A stretch of 64,000 bases of DNA from Halomonas sp. M20. GTDB lineage: Bacteria > Pseudomonadota > Gammaproteobacteria > Pseudomonadales > Halomonadaceae. The stretch spans positions 372,001-436,000 of the forward strand of contig NZ_JACNMQ010000003.1 of assembly GCF_020622265.1 (NCBI RefSeq). The letters are read 5' to 3'. The position numbers and the translations under genes are program-made. The notes under the pieces are model-generated. The model searched no databases and had not been told where the DNA came from. It was given only the letters and a program-made list of their open reading frames with translations. This document shows positions 1-8,411 of the stretch, piece by piece; position 1 is the first letter of the stretch, and every line of letters starts with the position of its first letter.

Positions 1-917
1 CCAAGCACCTGCACCGCGAGAGAGCCGATCAGGTTGCCTCGGCGTGCCGCCTCCTGGGGCGAGCGTCCGTCGAGCAGGGCGCTGACCGTTCCCACGGCGA
101 AGGCATCGCCGGCGCCCACGGTATCGATCACCTCGGCCACCGGGAAGCCGGGCACGGTGACTTCCTCGTTTTGGCCGCCCAAGGTACCGCGATAGTAGCT
201 GCCTTCAGGGCCGAGCTTGATGATTACCGCCTTGGCACCCTGATCCAGATAGAAGCCGGCGATGTCGTAAGCCGTCTCGTAACCGGTGAGCAGGCGGCCC
301 TCGGCGAGCCCTGGCAGCACCCAGTCGGCGTCGGCCGCCAGTTCGTTCAAAGTGTCGCGCATGACGCTTTCACTTTCCCACAGGCTGGGACGCAGATTGG
401 GGTCAAAGGAGATGCTGGCGCCGGCGGCTCGAGCGCGCGCCAGCAGATGGCGGGACAATTCCCGACAGCTTGCCGAGATAGCCGGGGGGATGCCGGTGGC
501 ATGTAGATGGCGCAGAGCGGAAAAGTCGACGTTCTCGGCATCTTCAGTAGTGAGATGGCTGGCGGCGCTGCCCCGGCGAAAGTATTCGGTACGCGGATCC
601 GTGCCGCCCACGGCACGCTCCTTGAACATCAGCCCGGTGGGGTGTTCGGGATCGACATTCAGATGGCGACAATCCAATCCTTCCGCTTCCAAAGTTCGGC
701 GAATGAAGGTGCCGAAGCTATCGTCCCCGATCCGGCTTAGCCAACCGACATTAAAGCCCAGCCGCGAAAGGCCGATGGCAACATTGGTATCGGCCCCGGC
801 GATACGACGCTGGAAGCGCTCGACATCCGCCAGATCGCCGGAGGTCTCGGCGATGAATAGCGCCATCGCCTCGCCGAAGGTAAGGATTTCGGGGCCGGAA
901 GTAGGCGATTGCGTCAT
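1..917 (-). CDS. PfkB-family sugar kinase (probable 2-dehydro-3-deoxygluconokinase), 3' end outside window
   Basis: The reverse strand encodes a ribokinase/PfkB-type kinase whose C-terminal end lies beyond base 1. The N-terminus reads MTQSPTSGPEILTFGEAMAL, typical of KDG kinases, and the family signature DTVGAGDAF with its catalytic Asp is encoded near bases 90-130. The start ATG (917-915) is preceded by AAAGGAG. KDG kinases phosphorylate 2-keto-3-deoxygluconate in hexuronate and Entner-Doudoroff-type catabolism; the substrate here is inferred only from the overall resemblance, and fructokinase or another sugar kinase remains possible. It is divergent from the aldehyde dehydrogenase gene. Confidence 0.8.
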   Translation of the reverse strand, partial: MTQSPTSGPEILTFGEAMALFIAETSGDLADVERFQRRIAGADTNVAIGLSRLGFNVGWLSRIGDDSFGTFIRRTLEAEGLDCRHLNVDPEHPTGLMFKERAVGGTDPRTEYFRRGSAASHLTTEDAENVDFSALRHLHATGIPPAISASCRELSRHLLARARAAGASISFDPNLRPSLWESESVMRDTLNELAADADWVLPGLAEGRLLTGYETAYDIAGFYLDQGAKAVIIKLGPEGSYYRGTLGGQNEEVTVPGFPVAEVIDTVGAGDAFAVGTVSALLDGRSPQEAARRGNLIGSLAVQVL

Positions 918-1006
918 ACTTTTCTCCTTTGGATAGTGGGCCTATATCGTACCGCGTCACAGCGAGTGATATAACGCAGAAGACGCAACGCCAACCGGGA
1001 TGTTTC

Positions 1007-2428
1007 ATGACCGATCGTTCAAACCTCAAAGTCGATCTTGAATGCTCGCTCGCTGCCCAGCGTGAGGCTTTCAATCGTGAGCCCATGCCGGAAGCGGCGG
1101 AGCGCATTGGCCAACTCAAGGCGCTCAAGGAAAGCCTGATTCGCCATCAGGAGGCGCTTTTCGAGGCAATCAGCCGCGACTTCGGGCATCGCTCGCCGGA
1201 CGAGACCCGCTTCGCGGAGATAGTGCCGGCGGTGCAGGGCATCGATTACACCGTCAAGCGCGTGCGCCGCTGGATGAAGCCTTCCCGGCGCCGGGTCGGG
1301 ATAGCCTTTCAGCCGGGCCGGGCGCGGGTGGTGTATCAACCGCTCGGCGTGGTGGGCATCATCGTGCCCTGGAACTATCCCCTCTATCTGGCCCTGAGCC
1401 CATTGATCGCCGCGCTGGCCGCGGGCAATCGAGCGATGCTCAAGATGAGCGAGTTTACCCCGGCCACCGCCGAAGTGGTGACCCGCTTGCTGGGTGAGGT
1501 CTTCGAGGAAGACCGGGTCGCGGTGGTCACTGGCGAGGCGGACGTCGGCAAGGCGTTCTCGCAGTTGCCTTTCGATCATCTGCTGTTTACCGGCAGCACT
1601 GCGGTAGGCAAGCACGTGATGCGTGCCGCCGCGGACAATCTGACCCCGGTGACCCTGGAACTGGGTGGCAAGTCGCCGGCGATCATTTCCCAGGACGTGT
1701 CCATCGAGCACGCCGCCGAGCGCATTGCCTTCGGCAAGGGTCTCAATGCCGGCCAGACCTGTATTGCCCCGGACTATGTGCTCTGTCCGCGAGAGCGGGT
1801 CGATGAACTGGTGGAGGCGCTGCGTCAGCAGTTCACGCGTCTTTATCCAAGCCTCGTCGACAACCCGGACGTCACCTGGATCGTCAACGAGCGCCAGCAC
1901 AGCCGGCTCGTCGATGTGCTTGATGATGCCCGGGCTAAGGGGGCGCAACTTATTACCGTCAATCCGGCCAATGAGAGTCTTGAAGGAACGCGTATACTCC
2001 CGCCAACCCTGCTGCTCGATGTCACTGACGACATGCGGGCCATGCAGGAGGAAATCTTCGGCCCACTGCTGCCGATCGTCCCGGTCGAGAGCATCGAGGA
2101 GGCGATGGAGTACGTGGCACGACGTCCGCGTCCGCTGGCGCTGTACTACTTCGGTTACGACAAGGCCGAGCAGCAACGTCTGATGCAACATACTCACGCC
2201 GGTGGCATGTGCGTGAACGACGCCGTGCTGCACGTGGCTCAGGAGGATCTGCCCTTCGGTGGCATCGGTGCCTCGGGCATGGGGCATTATCATGGCCACG
2301 AGGGATTCCTCACCTTCAGCAAGGCCAAGGGGGTGTTCATCAAGCAGCGTCTCAACACGGCCAAGCTGATCTATCCGCCCTACGGCGGACGGTTGCAAAA
2401 GCTGATTTATCGCTGGTTTGTGCGGTAA
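1007..2428 (+). CDS. NAD(P)-dependent aldehyde dehydrogenase, coniferyl-aldehyde dehydrogenase-like
   Basis: A 473-residue aldehyde dehydrogenase that oxidises an aldehyde to the acid. Visible motifs are PWNYP at residues 121-125 in the cofactor domain, the general base Glu in LELGGKSP (E218) and the catalytic Cys in GQTCIAPDY (C252). The GQTCIAPDY form and the short length resemble the coniferyl-aldehyde dehydrogenase subfamily, which also acts on aliphatic aldehydes. The frame is open from 929, but ATG 1007 (MTDRSN) matches the family's usual N-terminus. It heads an operon with a Tat small subunit and a GMC flavoprotein, so it probably oxidises the aldehyde made by the GMC dehydrogenase. 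The exact substrate cannot be read from sequence. Confidence 0.88.
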   Translation: MTDRSNLKVDLECSLAAQREAFNREPMPEAAERIGQLKALKESLIRHQEALFEAISRDFGHRSPDETRFAEIVPAVQGIDYTVKRVRRWMKPSRRRVGIAFQPGRARVVYQPLGVVGIIVPWNYPLYLALSPLIAALAAGNRAMLKMSEFTPATAEVVTRLLGEVFEEDRVAVVTGEADVGKAFSQLPFDHLLFTGSTAVGKHVMRAAADNLTPVTLELGGKSPAIISQDVSIEHAAERIAFGKGLNAGQTCIAPDYVLCPRERVDELVEALRQQFTRLYPSLVDNPDVTWIVNERQHSRLVDVLDDARAKGAQLITVNPANESLEGTRILPPTLLLDVTDDMRAMQEEIFGPLLPIVPVESIEEAMEYVARRPRPLALYYFGYDKAEQQRLMQHTHAGGMCVNDAVLHVAQEDLPFGGIGASGMGHYHGHEGFLTFSKAKGVFIKQRLNTAKLIYPPYGGRLQKLIYRWFVR

Positions 2429-2438
2429 AGGAGCGCCG

Positions 2439-2966
2439 ATGCCTGTGATGCTTTCACGCCGCGAACTCCTGAAGCTGGGTTTTGGGGCCAGCCTGACCCT
2501 GACCACGGTGGGAGTTACGGCGAGCCTCGCGGGTTGCTCATCCGCTCAGCCCGCTGCGGGCTTCATGGTGCTGCGTGACAGCGATTTGGTGCTGCTGACC
2601 GCATTGCTTCCTACGGTGATCGGCCCTCATCCTGCATTGCAGCGAGAGGAGAACGCTGCCGAGGCGACGCTTCGTCAGCTCGATCGTAGCCTAGCGGCCA
2701 TGTCGTCGGCCATTCAAAAAGATGTTCAGGAACTGCTCGACCTGCTCAACCTGCCGCTCACCCGAGTCCCCCTGACCGGTGTTTGGGGCGCCTGGGAAAA
2801 GGCATCACCCGCCCAGATCGATGCCTTTCTGGTTCGCTGGCGCGACAGCCGCTTTGATCTGCTTCGCCAAGGGTACAAGGCGCTCAATCAGCTGCTGTCG
2901 ATGGCCTGGTACGCGCTGCCCATGGCCTGGGCCGAGACTGGCTATCCCGGGCCGCCACGCGTATGA
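2439..2966 (+). CDS. Tat-signal small subunit of a membrane-associated GMC dehydrogenase
   Basis: A 175-residue protein with a twin-arginine signal (SRRELLKLG, residues 5-13), a hydrophobic stretch and a lipobox-like end (SLAGC). The remainder resembles the small subunits (gluconate 2-dehydrogenase subunit 3 type) that accompany GMC flavoprotein dehydrogenases. The ATG at 2439 has AAAGGAG overlapping the stop of the upstream aldehyde dehydrogenase, which suggests translational coupling; a 5' extension to 2418 is less likely. The downstream flavoprotein has no export signal of its own, so this subunit probably carries it through the Tat pathway and anchors it at the membrane. That role is inference from related dehydrogenases. 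Confidence 0.75.
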   Translation: MPVMLSRRELLKLGFGASLTLTTVGVTASLAGCSSAQPAAGFMVLRDSDLVLLTALLPTVIGPHPALQREENAAEATLRQLDRSLAAMSSAIQKDVQELLDLLNLPLTRVPLTGVWGAWEKASPAQIDAFLVRWRDSRFDLLRQGYKALNQLLSMAWYALPMAWAETGYPGPPRV

Positions 2967-2988
2967 ATGATCACAGGAGATAAACCCC

Positions 2989-4593
2989 ATGCCGGTAGCC
3001 GATCCGTTCCTGCAGGGCGTCGCCCGGGGGTGGCGTGTACTGGACGCCGCCCGGCTCGATGAGGGTAAGGTCTTCGAGGCCGACGTGATCATCGTCGGTA
3101 CGGGGGCCGGGGGTGGCACCAGCGCTGAGATCTTGACTAGGGCCGGGCTCTCCGTGGTGCTGGTGGAGGAGGGTTCGCTCAAGACCTCTTCGGATTTCGA
3201 GAACGACGAGGCTAAGGCCTACGCCGAGCTCTATCAGGAAGGCGCCGCCCGCATGACGAAAGATGGCGGGATCAGCATCCTTCAAGGACGAACGGTTGGC
3301 GGCTCTACCACCGTCAACTGGACCAGCAGTTTTCGCACCCCGGAGTCGTCCCTGAACCACTGGGCCGAGGCCCACGCGGTGACGGGCCTCGATGCCGAAA
3401 CCCTCGCACCCTGGTTCGAGCGCATGGAAGCACGACTCGGCATCGCTCCCTGGATCGTCCCGCCGAATCCCAATAATGACGTGCTGCGAGCCGGCTGCGA
3501 AGCGCTTGGCTGGCACTGGTCAACGATCCCGCGCAACGTGCGCGGCTGCTGGAACCTCGGTTATTGCGGCACTGGCTGCCCGACCAACGCCAAGCAGTCG
3601 ATGCTGCTGACCACCCTGCCGGCGGCCCTGGAGAAAGGTGCGACTCTGATTCACCGTGCTCGTGCGGAGCGCCTGATAGTGGAAGGCGAGCGGGTCCTGG
3701 GTGTGTCATGCCGGGGCATGAACGCCACCCTGAGCCGGGCCGACGGACCTCGCCTGGAGCTTCGTGGCCGCCATGTGGTACTGGCCGGCGGCGGCATCAA
3801 CACACCGGGGTTGCTGTTGCGCTCCAAGGCGCCGGACCCATTCGAGCGACTTGGCAGGCGTACCTTCCTGCATCCGGTGGCGCTGACGGTGGCCCGGTTC
3901 GATCAACGCATCGATGGCTATTATGGCGCGCCGCAATCCGTGCATAGCGACCATTTTCAATGGCGCGAAGGCGTGACCGGCCCTTTGGGCTTCAAGCTGG
4001 AGGTGCCGCCCATGCAGCCATGCATCATGGCGGCGCTGTTCGGCGGTCACGGAAGGGAAGGCCTTGCGCGCATGGGTCGGCTCTCTCACAGCAGTGTGGC
4101 GATCGCCCTGATGCGCGATGGCTTTCATCCCGAGAGTCAAGGCGGGCAGGTGGTATTACGAAAAGACGGCTCGCCGGTGCTGGATTATCCTCTCAACGAC
4201 TATCTCTTCGATGGGGTCAGGCGCGCCTACCTGGCCATGGGCGAATTGCAGTTTGCCGCCGGTGCCGAGGCCGTGATGCCGGGGCACAGTCAAGCTCGTC
4301 TCAGTCGGGATTGGCCGGATTTTCGCGCGCAGGTGGAGCATCTTAGCTATGCGTTACATGACGTGCGCCTGGCCAGTGCCCACGTGATGGGCGGCTGCGC
4401 CATGGGAGACGACCCCCGACATGCGGTGGTCGACAGTCGCGGGTGTCATCATCAGCTCGAGAATTTGTCGGTCCTCGATGGCTCGTTGTTTCCGACCAGC
4501 ATCGGCGCCAATCCACAGCTTTCCATCTACGCCATCGTTGCCTGCCTAGCGAGCCGGCTCGCTGAGGAGATGAATAGTCAGCGCCATCCTTGA
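2989..4593 (+). CDS. GMC-family FAD-dependent alcohol/sugar dehydrogenase
   Basis: A 534-residue GMC flavoprotein. The FAD-binding glycine motif GTGAGGG lies near residue 38, a Cys-rich patch (YCGTGCPTNAKQS) lies near residues 190-205, and the C-terminus carries the family's active-site segment with HVMGGCAMG and the FAD-binding end SIGANPQLS. The Cys patch resembles gluconate/fructose dehydrogenase and long-chain alcohol oxidase relatives rather than choline dehydrogenase. It follows the Tat small subunit by 22 bp. With the aldehyde dehydrogenase upstream, the operon would convert a primary alcohol to an acid, with electrons going to the respiratory chain. The substrate is unknown. Confidence 0.85.
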   Translation: MPVADPFLQGVARGWRVLDAARLDEGKVFEADVIIVGTGAGGGTSAEILTRAGLSVVLVEEGSLKTSSDFENDEAKAYAELYQEGAARMTKDGGISILQGRTVGGSTTVNWTSSFRTPESSLNHWAEAHAVTGLDAETLAPWFERMEARLGIAPWIVPPNPNNDVLRAGCEALGWHWSTIPRNVRGCWNLGYCGTGCPTNAKQSMLLTTLPAALEKGATLIHRARAERLIVEGERVLGVSCRGMNATLSRADGPRLELRGRHVVLAGGGINTPGLLLRSKAPDPFERLGRRTFLHPVALTVARFDQRIDGYYGAPQSVHSDHFQWREGVTGPLGFKLEVPPMQPCIMAALFGGHGREGLARMGRLSHSSVAIALMRDGFHPESQGGQVVLRKDGSPVLDYPLNDYLFDGVRRAYLAMGELQFAAGAEAVMPGHSQARLSRDWPDFRAQVEHLSYALHDVRLASAHVMGGCAMGDDPRHAVVDSRGCHHQLENLSVLDGSLFPTSIGANPQLSIYAIVACLASRLAEEMNSQRHP

Positions 4594-4690
4594 CCTCACT
4601 CAACATGCCGATGTCGTTAGCGTGCGACCATGATCGATATCGGGGGGTTCAGCCCTCTTTTGTCGTCTCTCATCATTACAGGGAGGAATC

Positions 4691-5086
4691 ATGACCAGCA
4701 TGCAACGTCCAAGTAAGCCTCGCACCCTGATCTATTCCTGCTCGGGTTGCTCCGACGTGGCGCAGCTCGCCAATGAAACCGCCGTGCGCCTCGATCATGC
4801 CGGCGTGGCGGAGATGTCCTGCATCGCCGGGGTCGGTGGCGGCGTGCCCGGGCTGGTGAAGACCGCCCGTTCCGGTCGGCCGATCGTCGCTATCGACGGC
4901 TGCCAGATGCACTGCGTCAGCCACTGTCTGGACAACGCCGGCGTCACCGCCACCGAACACGTCAAACTCTACGAAATGGGCTACAAGAAGCGTCGCGGCA
5001 AGCGCTACAGCGAAGAAGAGATCGGCCAGGTCTGTGACGATGTCGCTGACCTGATTGCGCGACTGCCTATGCACGAAGGCCTCTGA
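4691..5086 (+). CDS. DGC-domain putative zinc-binding protein
   Basis: A 131-residue cytoplasmic protein resembling the DGC domain family, which is named for a conserved Asp-Gly-Cys. Here the motif is IDGCQMHC (around residues 74-81), with further cysteines in SCSGCSD (residues 16-22), MSCIAG and HCLD. The spacing of cysteines suggests metal binding, but no biochemical role is established for the family. The start ATG has a strong GGGAGGAATC ribosome-binding site. It follows the GMC gene by 97 bp and may be co-transcribed. A hairpin after the stop probably ends the transcript. Confidence 0.75.
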   Translation: MTSMQRPSKPRTLIYSCSGCSDVAQLANETAVRLDHAGVAEMSCIAGVGGGVPGLVKTARSGRPIVAIDGCQMHCVSHCLDNAGVTATEHVKLYEMGYKKRRGKRYSEEEIGQVCDDVADLIARLPMHEGL

Positions 5087-5106
5087 ACCACTTCGAGGCG
5101 AACCCA

Positions 5107-5130
5107 GCACCGCTCAGGCGGTGCGCTTTC
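5107..5130 (+). terminator. Probable intrinsic terminator after the DGC gene
   Basis: GCACCGC (5107-5113) pairs with GCGGTGC (5118-5124) around a 4-base loop. A pyrimidine-rich run (GCTTTCCTT) follows rather than a pure T tract, so termination efficiency is uncertain. Confidence 0.5.
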
Positions 5131-5362
5131 CTTCTCCCTTCCGCTTCACGCTCTTGCTAGACTCCTCCCATGCGACTCGACTATCCAGATTCCTCTCCCG
5201 AGCCCGTGGGCTTTTTACTGATCCGAAATGTTCTCCGGTGCAGCATAAGCGCTAAATTATAATGGACTACAACGTGGTAGCGCGGGCAAAGTGCTATTGG
5301 GCTGATCAGTTTAGAGGTCTTTGAGGTTCGAAGGATCGCGCCCATCAAAGTAAGGTAGGATC

Positions 5363-6280
5363 ATGAGATATTCGGCCAAACATGTGCAAACATTTTGTAC
5401 TGTCGTGGAAAGTGGCGGCTTCACAGGGGCTCAGTCCCTACTGGGCATGAGCCAGCCTGCCATCAGCACTCATATCCGTGATTTCGAGATTCGCTTGGGT
5501 TTTCAACTCTGTCATCGTGGACGGGGCGGCTTTACCTTGACCGAAAAGGGAACCCTCGTATATCAAAAGTGTCGCCAGATGCTTAACGGTATTGCCGATT
5601 TTGAGGCCGAGCTAGGTGAGTTGCGCAATCTATTGACCGGTACCCTACGCATCGGATTAATCGATAACACTATTACTGATCCTCATTTTCCTGTCAGTAA
5701 GGCCATCAACCGCTTCTATCAACGCCAGGGGGATGTCTCGCTAAAACTAGTCATACTGCCACCAGAAGACTTGGAGCGAGAAATACTCAATCACAATATA
5801 CATGTGGCCATCGGCCCTTTTCCCAACCGGAATAGTAGATTGAATTACCAACTACTATACAGAGAAGAACATGCCCTATATTGCGGTAATAGGCATCCGC
5901 TGTTTCATGTCCCGGATGTCGATCTTGATTTAATAACTATTGGAAAGCATGCAATTTCTTTACGTACTTATCTACAGCATTCCAATCTTTCCAGCATGGA
6001 AAATACTCAACGTATTGCCTCGGTCTCTAATATGGAAGCCGAAGCCATTTTGATCAAGAGTGGTATTTTTCTTGGCTCTTTGCCTATCCATTACGCTCGA
6101 CGATGGGTGGAAAATAGTGAGATGCGTGCCTTCAGTCATCCCGAATTCAAATACCACTCTGAATTTACTTTAGTCACGCGTCAATCGCCCGAGCCTCAAT
6201 ACATCACTAAGCTTTTTATAGAGGACCTGAAAAACGTCGTCTCCAACTCAAGCATTGCCAGCCATGATGATAATGCTTGA
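5363..6280 (+). CDS. LysR-family transcriptional regulator
   Basis: A 305-residue LysR-type regulator. The N-terminal winged helix-turn-helix spans about residues 4-64 (…SGGFTGAQSLLGMSQPAIST), followed by a substrate-binding domain starting near residue 90 (GTLRIGLIDN). The start ATG is preceded by a purine-rich GTAAGGTAGGATC. It is convergent with the TRAP/ureohydrolase operon (37 bp between ends) and shares its AT-richer composition, so it is the natural candidate regulator of that operon, with the imported guanidino acid or its product as co-inducer. That link is inferred from position. Confidence 0.85.
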   Translation: MRYSAKHVQTFCTVVESGGFTGAQSLLGMSQPAISTHIRDFEIRLGFQLCHRGRGGFTLTEKGTLVYQKCRQMLNGIADFEAELGELRNLLTGTLRIGLIDNTITDPHFPVSKAINRFYQRQGDVSLKLVILPPEDLEREILNHNIHVAIGPFPNRNSRLNYQLLYREEHALYCGNRHPLFHVPDVDLDLITIGKHAISLRTYLQHSNLSSMENTQRIASVSNMEAEAILIKSGIFLGSLPIHYARRWVENSEMRAFSHPEFKYHSEFTLVTRQSPEPQYITKLFIEDLKNVVSNSSIASHDDNA

Positions 6281-6317
6281 TATCGTGACATCGATACATC
6301 TGCCCCCGAAACTACCT

Positions 6318-7598
6318 TTACCTGAAGGCAAGGTCTCTTAAGAAAAGCGATATTTGTGGAAAAGCTATCAGCATAACTGTTGCAAACAACAGGATTATAA
6401 GGAAGGGAGGAAGACCACGAATCACGTCCACAAATGGTCGCCGGAATACTGCCACGGCAGTGAAGATGTTACATCCGAAAGGTGGTGTGGCCGCACCAAT
6501 GGCCAATTGTAAAGTAATGAGTACGCCGACCAGAACGGGATCCAGTCCGGCAGCTTTAACCAGAGGTGAGAAAATAGGCACCAAAATAAGGATGACAACG
6601 ATTGAATCGACGAACATACAACCGATAAAGAAGGCAATATTGATCGCGATCAGAGTAACTACGGGGCCTGCACCATCCAGACCGATGGAGGAAATGATCT
6701 GTTGCGGTACTTGAGCGAAGGATAGTACCCAAGAAAAGACAGCGCCAGCGGCGATCAAAATAAACACCATCGACGTTATCGCTCCCGTAGATAGCGCTAT
6801 GTCATAAAAATCACGTAGCTTGATCGAACGAAATACGACCCACTCTAGAATCAATGCATATAGCACACAGACAGCTGCTGCCTCGGTAGGGCTAAAGATG
6901 CCGCCATAGATACCACCCACCACAATTAACGGAAAACCAAGCGGCCACAATGCGCGCCGAATGGAAATAAAACGTTCCTTCCAGGTGGCCTTTTCCTCTA
7001 CAGGTATATCATGACGTTTGGCATACCAGATACAATATAAAGAGAACAAGATGATAATAAGGAAGCCGGGACCTAAGCCTGCAATGAATAGTTCGGAAAT
7101 TGACGTGCCTGAGATGACGCCGTAGATGATCATCCCAATGGAGGGAGGGATTAAATAAGCTAAATCTGCGGCGTTGACGATCAAGCCAATGGTAAAACTA
7201 TCCTTGTAGCCCGCTTTCAACATACGTGGGCGCATGGCCCCTCCGACAGCCACCACGGTAGCCTGTGTTGAACCACATACTGCCCCGAACAAGGCACATG
7301 CAGAAGTGACAGATACGGCTAACCCGCCTCGGATATGTCCCATAAAGCGCATTACCACATCGACCAGGCGATCGGCAGAGTGGCCTCGAGTGATGATATC
7401 CGCAGCCAATATGAACATCGGCACTGCAATCAATGCGGCTGGCTGTATTCCACTGATCATCTGTTGAATCGTTAACTGTAGGCTCAGGCCGGGAATATAA
7501 AAAATAAAAGCGGCAATCGCCGCGACCAGTAACGGCATCATCATGGGGAACCCAATCAGCAGTAAAACCGTCATTACGCCTAGCATCATTACCGTCAT
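6318..7598 (-). CDS. dctM: TRAP transporter large permease (DctM-like)
   Basis: A 426-residue very hydrophobic protein with about twelve predicted membrane segments. It has the DctM features of an N-terminal hydrophobic run (MLGVMTVLLLIGFPMMMP) and a conserved loop (YLIPPSIGMIIYG). DctM forms the Na+-driven transport channel of tripartite TRAP systems and works with DctQ and the periplasmic protein DctP. Its ATG overlaps the dctQ stop by 4 bases, so the two are translationally coupled. The transported compound is probably a carboxylate with a guanidino group, because a ureohydrolase is encoded upstream in the same operon. Confidence 0.9.
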   Translation of the reverse strand: MTVMMLGVMTVLLLIGFPMMMPLLVAAIAAFIFYIPGLSLQLTIQQMISGIQPAALIAVPMFILAADIITRGHSADRLVDVVMRFMGHIRGGLAVSVTSACALFGAVCGSTQATVVAVGGAMRPRMLKAGYKDSFTIGLIVNAADLAYLIPPSIGMIIYGVISGTSISELFIAGLGPGFLIIILFSLYCIWYAKRHDIPVEEKATWKERFISIRRALWPLGFPLIVVGGIYGGIFSPTEAAAVCVLYALILEWVVFRSIKLRDFYDIALSTGAITSMVFILIAAGAVFSWVLSFAQVPQQIISSIGLDGAGPVVTLIAINIAFFIGCMFVDSIVVILILVPIFSPLVKAAGLDPVLVGVLITLQLAIGAATPPFGCNIFTAVAVFRRPFVDVIRGLPPFLIILLFATVMLIAFPQISLFLRDLAFR

Positions 7599-8269
7599 GG
7601 CCGGCCCTCCCCGTGATCGTCACTGCTAGCCTTATCGCTTCTTGTGCCTCTTTCACCCTCGGCACCGGATAGCTTATGGTCCTGCTCATAAAGATGTAAT
7701 ATTTCAGCGGTTTCGGGGTCTTCGTACTCATCGACTTGGCTATAAGAGATATAGACATTGGTATCGGAAAAGTTAAGATTTTTCAGAACAGTCAAAATGT
7801 ACTGTACACCCGTAATCAAGAATCCAATAATTACCCAGATATAGGTGAGATAAAGTGGAAACTGCAGTGCTGGGGTGATTTGTCCTCTTCTGGCGATTTT
7901 CTGCACATATTCAAAGGCGTACCAAGCCAGTAACAGCATGACAGCCCCAGTTAAAGTGGCGATAATTATCATGAAAATCTTTTGAACACGCGGTGATAGT
8001 GCATCATATACGGCGGACATACGAATATGCTGCCCCTTACGTGTTACATAACCGAGGCCGAAGAAGGTAACGATAAGAATAAGAAACTGGTTAAGTTCTT
8101 CAGAAAAATAGATGCTCTGTGAAAAAACATAACGCCCAATCACATTTGCTATCGTATTGGTCGCCATGATAATAATTCCCCAAGCAAGCACGAAAGCTTC
8201 CGCCTTGCCGATCCAGTTATCTACCTTGGCCACGAAATGAGTCAGATTGGAATTATTGTTGGTCAGCAT
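7595..8269 (-). CDS. dctQ: TRAP transporter small permease (DctQ-like)
   Basis: A 224-residue protein with four predicted membrane helices typical of DctQ (for example AFVLAWGIIIMATNTIANVI and FLILIVTFFGLGYVTRKGQ). A hydrophilic C-terminal tail of about 50 residues, rich in Glu, Asp and Ser, is longer than usual. ATG 8269 (MLTNNNSN) is preferred over the upstream in-frame start at 8305 because GGAGG sits just upstream of it. It lies 142 bp after dctP across a strong hairpin, and overlaps dctM. Confidence 0.88.
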   Translation of the reverse strand: MLTNNNSNLTHFVAKVDNWIGKAEAFVLAWGIIIMATNTIANVIGRYVFSQSIYFSEELNQFLILIVTFFGLGYVTRKGQHIRMSAVYDALSPRVQKIFMIIIATLTGAVMLLLAWYAFEYVQKIARRGQITPALQFPLYLTYIWVIIGFLITGVQYILTVLKNLNFSDTNVYISYSQVDEYEDPETAEILHLYEQDHKLSGAEGERGTRSDKASSDDHGEGRP

Positions 8270-8380
8270 CTTTACCTCCAGACACGATATGGCTAGGTCA
8301 CTCAATGAGCGCTCAAGGTGTGATGCCAGAATAAAGGCAGCTTAATCAACATCTGGCCCCCATGCTTGGAACATGCAAGT

Positions 8381-8405
8381 GTTGCGCCGCCCAAGGCGGC
8401 GCAAC
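8381..8405 (-). promoter_or_regulatory. Strong stem-loop between dctP and dctQ
   Basis: GTTGCGCCGCC (8381-8391) and GGCGGCGCAAC (8395-8405) form an 11-bp perfect stem with a 3-base CAA loop. It lies just after the dctP stop, with no clear T tract. Hairpins here commonly protect or partially terminate the message so that the binding protein is made in excess of the permease. That function is inferred. Confidence 0.6.
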
Positions 8406-8411
8406 GTGATG

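Noticed and set aside
1019-2506. Minus-strand 495-residue open frame opposite the first aldehyde dehydrogenase
   Set aside because: Antisense shadow of a strongly supported gene, with low-complexity His/Arg-rich translation.
5055-5255. 66-residue plus-strand ORF after the DGC gene
   Set aside because: It starts within the DGC coding region in another frame and runs through the terminator hairpin.
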